Origin: Anaerococcus senegalensis JC48
GTDB taxonomy: Bacteria; Bacillota; Clostridia; Tissierellales; Peptoniphilaceae
Assembly (NCBI RefSeq): GCF_000321005.1
Contig: NZ_HE578907.1
Span: 603,649 to 667,648 of the forward strand
Length of the DNA stretch: 64,000 nucleotides
Reading direction: 5' to 3'
A model generated the notes under the pieces. It was not told where the DNA came from, searched no databases, and saw only the letters and a program-made list of their open reading frames with translations. The stretch's first letter is position 1; every line of letters starts with the position of its first letter. Positions 58,921 through 64,000 of the stretch are shown piece by piece. The position numbers were made by a program, and so were the translations under genes.

Positions 58921-59640
58921 CTAAGACATATAAAGTCTTGAATATAATACTTCATGTTGCATTGAAGCAACTTCTACACCTGGATATGAAGTAAAATAAT
59001 ACTCCTCATCCAATTTATCTATCTTTGTAACTAAATCTATTATCAAGTCATAGATTTCATATAAGATTTTCTGCCCATCAAACTGGCTGATAGGAACAGT
59101 CTTAACCGCTGTAATAACTAGATTCTGTGCCATATTAAAAGCAAAACTCAAAAGAGATGCGGTCAAATCAATATCAAGACTTGCTGTAATTAGAGCATAG
59201 GCGACTGAGTGATGGATGATAATGTCATTTTTCTTATGATAATCTAGGTAGTCATAGTATTGTTCTGACATAGCTATGTCCATCTTATGAACTGTCGATA
59301 TAAGTCTTGAGCCTAACTTCTCTGAAGCTTCCCTTAACTCTTTTTGGCTTTTTTGAGCCTGTAATCTTATATTTAAATCTAAAAGCTCATCTTTTTTTCC
59401 TTCTATAAAATAATTGTAAGCTAGATATATAGCTAAAAGGTCATTATAATAGAAGCTAGTTTTTAAATAGTTAATTAAATATTTTTTTATATCTTTCGAA
59501 TCTTTAATCAAATTCTTTAGGATATAATTTTCGAGTCCATAAGAATGAGAATAAGAACCTATAGGAAATTGACTATCATTTAATTGAAGGAGGATGAGCT
59601 CTTCTTCATATTTTTTTCTATTCATGGTGATGGTGGTCAT
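58921..59640 (-). CDS. ureF: Urease accessory protein UreF
   Basis: 239 residues; [24 protein letters not shown] is the UreF signature, and the all-helical pattern continues to [21 protein letters not shown]. It activates UreG on the UreD-urease complex. Overlaps ureE by 23 bases. Confidence 0.95.
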   Translation of the reverse strand: MTTITMNRKKYEEELILLQLNDSQFPIGSYSHSYGLENYILKNLIKDSKDIKKYLINYLKTSFYYNDLLAIYLAYNYFIEGKKDELLDLNIRLQAQKSQKELREASEKLGSRLISTVHKMDIAMSEQYYDYLDYHKKNDIIIHHSVAYALITASLDIDLTASLLSFAFNMAQNLVITAVKTVPISQFDGQKILYEIYDLIIDLVTKIDKLDEEYYFTSYPGVEVASMQHEVLYSRLYMS

Positions 59641-60142
59641 GATTGTGGTCGTGATGGTGACTATGGTGATCTACTACTTGACCTTGAGGTAGAATTGCCA
59701 TCAAGTTGTTTTTTGGCAATAATTTAGCCATGACCTTATCAATCTTTATCCCTTCTACAGTCTTTAGCATATCTTCAAGGGTCTTCTCATATGGCGTAAT
59801 TAAAGATTCGCCATCTTCTGACCAGTATAATTTTGCATGACGATTGCCAATAATATATGCCAAGTTAACAAAGAACTTAGCATCATCTATGGAGAGCTTT
59901 AAGCATTCTAGCTCTTCGATATTGATAGCATAAATTACATTAGCTTCTCGATAAATTATATCTCCATGCTTTAGACCTCTTTGTCTATCTTCTTCAGAAA
60001 GCTTTAGACCCAAATCCAGACCCTCATATTCAAATCTTTGAATTTTCTTGCGGGCATGGTCGTAAGGCATATTAAGCCAGTTGATTATTAAATTTTCTTC
60101 ATTTATATCAAAAACATTTCCAATAATTTTTTCTATTATCAC
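59618..60142 (-). CDS. ureE: Urease nickel chaperone UreE
   Basis: About 174 residues; N-terminal IIEKIIGNVFDI, IGNRHAKLYW in the metal site region, and a histidine-rich nickel-binding tail ([16 protein letters not shown]). Start: the second GTG (60142) has AAGGGG 8 bases upstream and yields the usual N-terminus MIIEK; the GTG at 60151 overlaps the ribosome binding site. First gene of the operon. Confidence 0.94.
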   Translation of the reverse strand: MIIEKIIGNVFDINEENLIINWLNMPYDHARKKIQRFEYEGLDLGLKLSEEDRQRGLKHGDIIYREANVIYAINIEELECLKLSIDDAKFFVNLAYIIGNRHAKLYWSEDGESLITPYEKTLEDMLKTVEGIKIDKVMAKLLPKNNLMAILPQGQVVDHHSHHHDHNHDHHHHE

Positions 60143-60230
60143 TTTATTCACCCCTTTTTTACAAACTTAATAGTACCCCTTAAAACAAAAAAAACAATGA
60201 TTTTGCATTTTATTAAGTGTAATTTTCTTT

Positions 60231-60260
60231 ATTATACTTTTTGAAGACAAGCTTAGTAAA
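60231..60260 (-). promoter_or_regulatory. Candidate urease operon promoter
   Basis: TATAAT (60236-60231) with TTTACT 18 bases upstream on the minus strand, about 90 bases before ureE. No nickel-responsive site is obvious. Confidence 0.5.
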
Positions 60261-60273
60261 ATTCCCACTTAAC

Positions 60274-60469
60274 TAGGTGGGTGCAAAGTGGGTGGACATT
60301 TTAACGTTAACATCCTGTGCACTCGACCCTAGAGCATTGATATCTTCCCCATACAGCCAAAATACGCTCAAAAAGCGCACCGAGCCAGCTTACAACCGCC
60401 AATCATTAAACCTTTTAACGATAACTCTCGCTAAGCCCTACTACACAAGGGCAAATTTGCACCCACCTA
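60274..60469. repeat. 14-bp inverted repeat around a less AT-rich 168-bp stretch
   Basis: TAGGTGGGTGCAAA (60274-60287) and its exact complement (60456-60469). The right arm includes the stop codon of the serine recombinase gene. The stretch between looks clearly less AT-rich than its surroundings. A possible attachment site or recombinase-binding region; a reading frame crossing it on the plus strand is not credible as a gene. Confidence 0.55.
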
Positions 60470-62137
60470 ATCAGCCTTTGACATCAATACGACACTCTCA
60501 ACGGAACTATCATTGTCCAAACTTAAATTGATATCCTCATCTATCAATGGAAGCTTGAAAATAAGCGATTTAACCCATCTACCCGATTCGGTCTTTTCTC
60601 CATATATTTCTATTTTTTCTATCAATTGATTGAATAATCTCTTCTTATCGACGTCTGAAAGCACTGAATATAGCTTATGAAAATTAATCAAAATCTTATA
60701 AATATTATCAGAAGTTATCTTTTCTTCTAAGATAGCTTCTTTTCTTTTTCTGCTGTCTGAAATCTGTAATTCTACATAATCTAATTGATCATAGATTGCA
60801 TCTAACCTTAGATTTAAATCTTCAAATTTTCTTTCATAATGTTTATCTTCAAAATCTAAAGAATCAATTTGATTTATCAAAGATGCTTTTGTTCCCAATA
60901 ATTGTCTTTCTTTAGCCATGTGCTTGTCAATGATTTTATCTATTTCATCAGTATCTATTTGTATATTAATTTTTTCTTCTAATTTTTTTGCGAAACTTGG
61001 ATTACTAATTATTTTTGTTATTATTGTTGCAACTTCACTATCGATTGCATCCGCCTTAATTTGTTTACTGAAGTTACACTTATATCCATTCATCAATTGT
61101 CGATGCTTACATGAGTAATAGTAATAATCCTTGTAGTGTTCTCCATTATTCTTGCGTTTACGACTTTTATTTCCATATAAACCTGCACCACAAACTGGGC
61201 ATTTTATAAGGCTTGACAATAGATAAGTTTTCTCATCATTTCCTCTATTTATCTTTTCATATTTCTTAGCTTGTGACTTTCTCTTTTTCTGCGTTAATTC
61301 CCAAAGTTCATCGTCAATAATAGCTTCATGTATTCCTTTACTTATAATATAATTATCAGCTTTTTCTTGCGAAATTTTCCCTGTAATTTTATCCTTTTTT
61401 GTCTTTCTTCTACCATAGGCAATTTTCCCATTATATACAGGATTATCTAAAATTTGGCGAATTAATGAAGCAGAAAAATATAGTGATTTTCCATTTTGTC
61501 TGATAGGTTTTCTTATGTCTAATGATGCTAAATATTTTGCAACTCCATTTGCTCCCATATCTGAATTAGTGTATAAATCAAAAATCATTTTTATTGCTTT
61601 AGCTTCGTCTTCATTAATTATCAATTCTCCATCTTGAAGCTTATACCCAATTGGAGCAAAACCACCATTCCATTTTCCTTCTCTTGCTTTTTGTTTTCTG
61701 CCTTCCATGGTTTGAGCGATGATGTTCTCTCTTTCCATCTCAGCTACTGCCGATAGTATAGTTATGACTAATTTTCCTGCATCTTTTGAACTATCAAGGC
61801 CATCATCAACTGATACCAAATATACCCCATGCTCTTCCATTACTTGCAAAGAATTTAATGTATCAGCTGCATTTCTACCAAATCTAGATAATTTGAATAC
61901 TAAAACACAATCAACGTTGTCTTTTTCTTCTTTGATATCATCTAACATAGTTATAAAATTGTTTCTGCCAATTATTGATGTCCCTGATTTTCCAGCATCT
62001 TTATAAACATCTACTATCTCTATATCATAAGCTTTAGCATATTGTTTTATTCTTTCTTCCTGAGCATCTAGGGAATAGCCATCAATTTGCATAGAAGTAG
62101 ACACTCTAGTATAAACATAGGCTCTTTTCTTTTTCAT
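60467..62137 (-). CDS. Large serine recombinase (second, chromosomal side)
   Basis: 556 residues; catalytic region AYVYTRVSTSMQIDGYSL (Ser13 likely), LSRFGRNAADTLNSLQ, the recombinase domain, a zinc ribbon (CPVCGAGLYG ... CKHRQ) and a coiled coil, ending SVESVVLMS. AAGGAGG stands 7 bases before ATG 62137; the frame extending to 62176 has no support. It differs from the TndX-type enzyme. It probably belongs to another element whose limits are not clear in this window. Confidence 0.93.
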   Translation of the reverse strand: MKKKRAYVYTRVSTSMQIDGYSLDAQEERIKQYAKAYDIEIVDVYKDAGKSGTSIIGRNNFITMLDDIKEEKDNVDCVLVFKLSRFGRNAADTLNSLQVMEEHGVYLVSVDDGLDSSKDAGKLVITILSAVAEMERENIIAQTMEGRKQKAREGKWNGGFAPIGYKLQDGELIINEDEAKAIKMIFDLYTNSDMGANGVAKYLASLDIRKPIRQNGKSLYFSASLIRQILDNPVYNGKIAYGRRKTKKDKITGKISQEKADNYIISKGIHEAIIDDELWELTQKKRKSQAKKYEKINRGNDEKTYLLSSLIKCPVCGAGLYGNKSRKRKNNGEHYKDYYYYSCKHRQLMNGYKCNFSKQIKADAIDSEVATIITKIISNPSFAKKLEEKINIQIDTDEIDKIIDKHMAKERQLLGTKASLINQIDSLDFEDKHYERKFEDLNLRLDAIYDQLDYVELQISDSRKRKEAILEEKITSDNIYKILINFHKLYSVLSDVDKKRLFNQLIEKIEIYGEKTESGRWVKSLIFKLPLIDEDINLSLDNDSSVESVVLMSKAD

Positions 62138-62216
62138 GGAAACACCTCCTTTAAATAAGTTTGGATAAAATAGCAAGTTCTTTTATACACTATATTTTAC
62201 TATATTCCAATTTAAA

Positions 62217-62244
62217 AACCAACAAATAAACTAATTTGTTGGCT
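62217..62244 (-). terminator. Terminator overlapping the end of the 57-aa gene
   Basis: Stem CCAACAAAT/ATTTGTTGG with loop TAGTTT and a T run on the minus strand; the stem begins inside the last codons. Confidence 0.75.
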
Positions 62245-62404
62245 TTAAGTCCTCATTATTATTTTCATCATTTTTCTTATCCAAATCTAAATTAGATTCT
62301 AAAATTTCTGGTGGCATATCTAGGCTTTTAAAATCTATTTGATCTGCATATTTCTCTATAAATTCTTGTAGTAGACGAGCAAGCCCGTCTAACTCATCAG
62401 CCAT
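62231..62404 (-). CDS. Hypothetical 57-aa acidic protein upstream of the recombinase
   Basis: Starts at ATG 62404 after AAGGAGGTGG (the longer frame to 62434 lacks a site). MADELDGLARLLQEFIEKYA is amphipathic, then an acidic tail. Same strand as the recombinase and directly upstream, so a recombination directionality or regulatory role is possible. Family not recognised. Confidence 0.55.
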   Translation of the reverse strand: MADELDGLARLLQEFIEKYADQIDFKSLDMPPEILESNLDLDKKNDENNNEDLKPTN

Positions 62405-62578
62405 GATAACCACCTCCTTAAAAAATTTCTTCACTTTTTATATGCCATAATTTTTTTAGAAAGGTGTTTTTTTAGTTTTTAATATTCATATTCTACTCTT
62501 TTTTTTATCCAAATGACTTTATTACATATTAAAAATAGAAGATTGAAGAAATGGAGATGAAAAAGGAGGAAACACAAT

Positions 62579-63060
62579 TTGACATTCGTAAAGGAAAAAA
62601 GAGATGATATAACTCTATTATCTCAAAAGGTATGTCTTAGATATACCTCAATTATATCACCAGATAAAAAACGGTAGTCCTACTTGCTAGGCTCAACTAT
62701 TTTCAAAGTAATAAGGTCCGGCTACGGTAACTTTATTATTTCAAAATAGTCGAAGGTCTTGAATTGATGCCATTAAAATTCATGATCTCAAGGGTTCTTC
62801 GATATGTATTTATTAGAAGAACCTAAATGGTAATTTTTAAAGAGTCATCTTTGAAAATTACCAGTTTAGGCAGGAATATTATGGTTTAATAAATAATTTA
62901 TGAAATATTAAGGATAAAATGAGGAAAAATAAAGAATGAAAATTACCTGTTTAATCAAATGGCAAAATCTAAAAGTTATATCAAGACGGTGTCTGCTGAA
63001 TTGAAATAACAATAATATTTAAGCCTATATTATTTAGATTTTTTAGAGCATCTTAAGCTC
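62579..63060 (+). ncRNA. Candidate large structured RNA (or recombinase arm sites)
   Basis: After TTGACA (62579-62584) and a weak -10 near 62603, a series of strong stems follows: AGGTAT/ATACCT (about 62627-62648); a stem of about 19 bp from ACTATTTT (62696) to AAAATAGT (about 62750), capped by CCG-GCTA-CGG; GGTTCTTC/GAAGAACC (62794-62823); a near-perfect 22-bp hairpin 62823-62869 with loop GTCA; AATAATAT/ATATTATT near 63010-63035. GAAAATTACC(A/T)GTTTA occurs twice (62852 and 62939). No convincing gene fills 62440-63120, although a 32-codon frame with TTG start at 62579 has a good ribosome binding site. Confidence 0.5.
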
Positions 63061-63125
63061 GTAAAAAAAGGAGGAGGCTAATTAACAATAATATAGAAAC
63101 CAAATTTATTTAGGAGGATTCCAGA

Positions 63126-64000
63126 ATGTCAAGAAATAAAAATAGCTTACAATTTGAACTATTTAAGAGAGCATCTGAAGGATTAAAAGGAAATACAACC
63201 AGAAAGCAATATAAATATGCCTGTAAGAAATTTGCAAGCTGGTGCAAAGAACAAGGAATTAAACAAATAGAAAAAGTAGATAAAGATTTAATACAAAAAT
63301 ACTCAAACCATTTACAGGAAGATCCTTTTAAGTTTTCTGCTGGTACTATTCATACCTACCTTGCCCCTATTTGCAAGGCTTGTGGAGTAAATATGAGAGA
63401 TATTAATAAGCCTAGGAGGAAATCTAATACCATAACCAAAGGTAGACAAGAAGCAGAAAATCCTTTTGGAAAATTACAAGAAACTTCACCTGAATTTAAA
63501 AGGCTAATTACCTTACAAAAAGCTGTTGGTATAAGAAGAAATGAACTTGAAAATCTAAAAAGAGAGGATTTTATTAAGGGAGAATATGGCATATATTATG
63601 TCCATGTAAGAAAAGGAAAAGGCGGAAAAGAAACTTTTCAAATGATTCTCCCTAAAGATGTACCTATAGTTAAAAATATATTCGAAGAAGTTCCTACAGG
63701 TCATAATGTATTCTCAAAAGATGAGATGAATAATAAAATAAATCTTCATGCCCTAAGAAGAGAACACGCTAATGATTTTTACCAATTCTTTGAAAATACA
63801 ATATTAACAGTTAATGGATTCGCTAGATCATTAAGAGAAAGACTTATTAAAATGTTTGAAAGAGGAAATTATGATTTATATAAAGCAAATCCCCAAAAAT
63901 ATGAAGCTAAATTAAAACGATTTATTGATGATATGAATGATACTCCCTATGAACTCAGAGGAGAAAATAAAAAAAGAGCTATCCAAAATGGGAAACCCGT
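63126..64000 (+). CDS. Tyrosine recombinase/integrase, 3' end outside window
   Basis: 291 codons visible. An N-terminal SAM-like DNA-binding domain (RKQYKYACKKFASWCKEQ) and a catalytic domain with arginine in VGIRRNELENL, lysine in RKGKGGKET and the HxxR box in NLHALRREHA. The catalytic tyrosine must be beyond the window. TTTAGGAGGATTCCAG precedes the ATG. An extra segment after the HxxR box (about 220-290) is unusual in length. It probably integrates an element extending to the right. Confidence 0.9.
   Translation, partial: MSRNKNSLQFELFKRASEGLKGNTTRKQYKYACKKFASWCKEQGIKQIEKVDKDLIQKYSNHLQEDPFKFSAGTIHTYLAPICKACGVNMRDINKPRRKSNTITKGRQEAENPFGKLQETSPEFKRLITLQKAVGIRRNELENLKREDFIKGEYGIYYVHVRKGKGGKETFQMILPKDVPIVKNIFEEVPTGHNVFSKDEMNNKINLHALRREHANDFYQFFENTILTVNGFARSLRERLIKMFERGNYDLYKANPQKYEAKLKRFIDDMNDTPYELRGENKKRAIQNGKP

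Noticed and set aside
55078..60151. Urease operon as cargo of the ICE
   Set aside because: The ICE right end is at about 50.5 kb inside a chromosomal ABC gene, and the urease genes lie well outside it.
60277..60531. 84-codon frame on the plus strand
   Set aside because: It spans the inverted-repeat region and is antisense to the recombinase end; no family match and no ribosome binding site.
62579..62677. 32-codon frame with TTG start and good ribosome binding site
   Set aside because: The codons coincide with the first hairpins and the promoter-like TTGACA; coding is possible but less likely than structured RNA.
1..64000. CRISPR arrays, rRNA and tRNA genes
   Set aside because: No regularly spaced direct repeats and no rRNA- or tRNA-like sequence were seen on either strand. 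This is by eye only.

Overview
The window is very AT-rich and its gene families point to a Gram-positive anaerobe of the Firmicutes, most likely one of the anaerobic cocci (Anaerococcus, Peptoniphilus or a relative). This is an inference from codon use, gene families and the urease locus; there is no rRNA or tRNA gene to test it.

Region 1 (1 to about 50,521) is the right-hand part of a Tn1549/CTn-type integrative conjugative element (ICE), transcribed leftwards. From right to left it carries CD1845 protein, RepA_N initiator, DnaC-like loader, DUF3801/PcfB, a zinc-ribbon protein, VirD4 coupling protein, an AbiF-like HEPN gene with a leader RNA, SSB, Maff2, TrbL/VirB6, PrgI, VirB4, a DNA methyltransferase, an NlpC/P60 wall hydrolase, DUF4315, an LRR coiled-coil surface protein, DUF4366, an AbiE toxin-antitoxin pair, TopB and a giant methylase-helicase (at least 3,548 codons) that leaves the window. 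The relaxase, the integrase and the left end are not in view. The right end lies inside an ABC exporter gene, which is cut at its Walker A motif.

Region 2 (about 28,974 to 46,178) is a 17.2 kb integrative mobilizable element (IME) nested inside the ICE. It has split virD4 in two. The ends share a 5-bp TCCTG with a GA core, and removing the insert restores a continuous VirD4 reading frame of about 600 residues. It carries a TndX/TnpX-type serine recombinase at one end and tnpW at the other, a MobA/MobL (MOBQ) relaxase with a likely oriT, DUF3801, a replication protein, a YhcG-like nuclease, and two tandem peptide-resistance modules (ABC transporter plus two-component system) in the same gene order. 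A duplication scar lies between the modules. It appears to rely on a helper conjugation machine, yet it has broken the coupling-protein gene of its host ICE.

Region 3 (50.4 to 54.8 kb) is chromosomal: two half-size ABC exporters, the second interrupted by the ICE, divergent from an AraC regulator with a near-consensus Fur box between them. The remnant of another ABC gene lies downstream. Region 4 (54.95 to 60.25 kb) is a complete leftward urease operon, ureE-F-G-D-A-B-C, with a strong terminator. Region 5 (60.27 kb to the end) holds a second serine recombinase with flanking inverted repeats, a small acidic protein, about 500 bp with very strong hairpins (candidate large structured RNA or recombinase sites), and a tyrosine recombinase that runs off the right edge.

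A recurring feature of both mobile elements is an intrinsic terminator hairpin placed directly before a ribosome binding site. This suggests attenuation or antitermination control.
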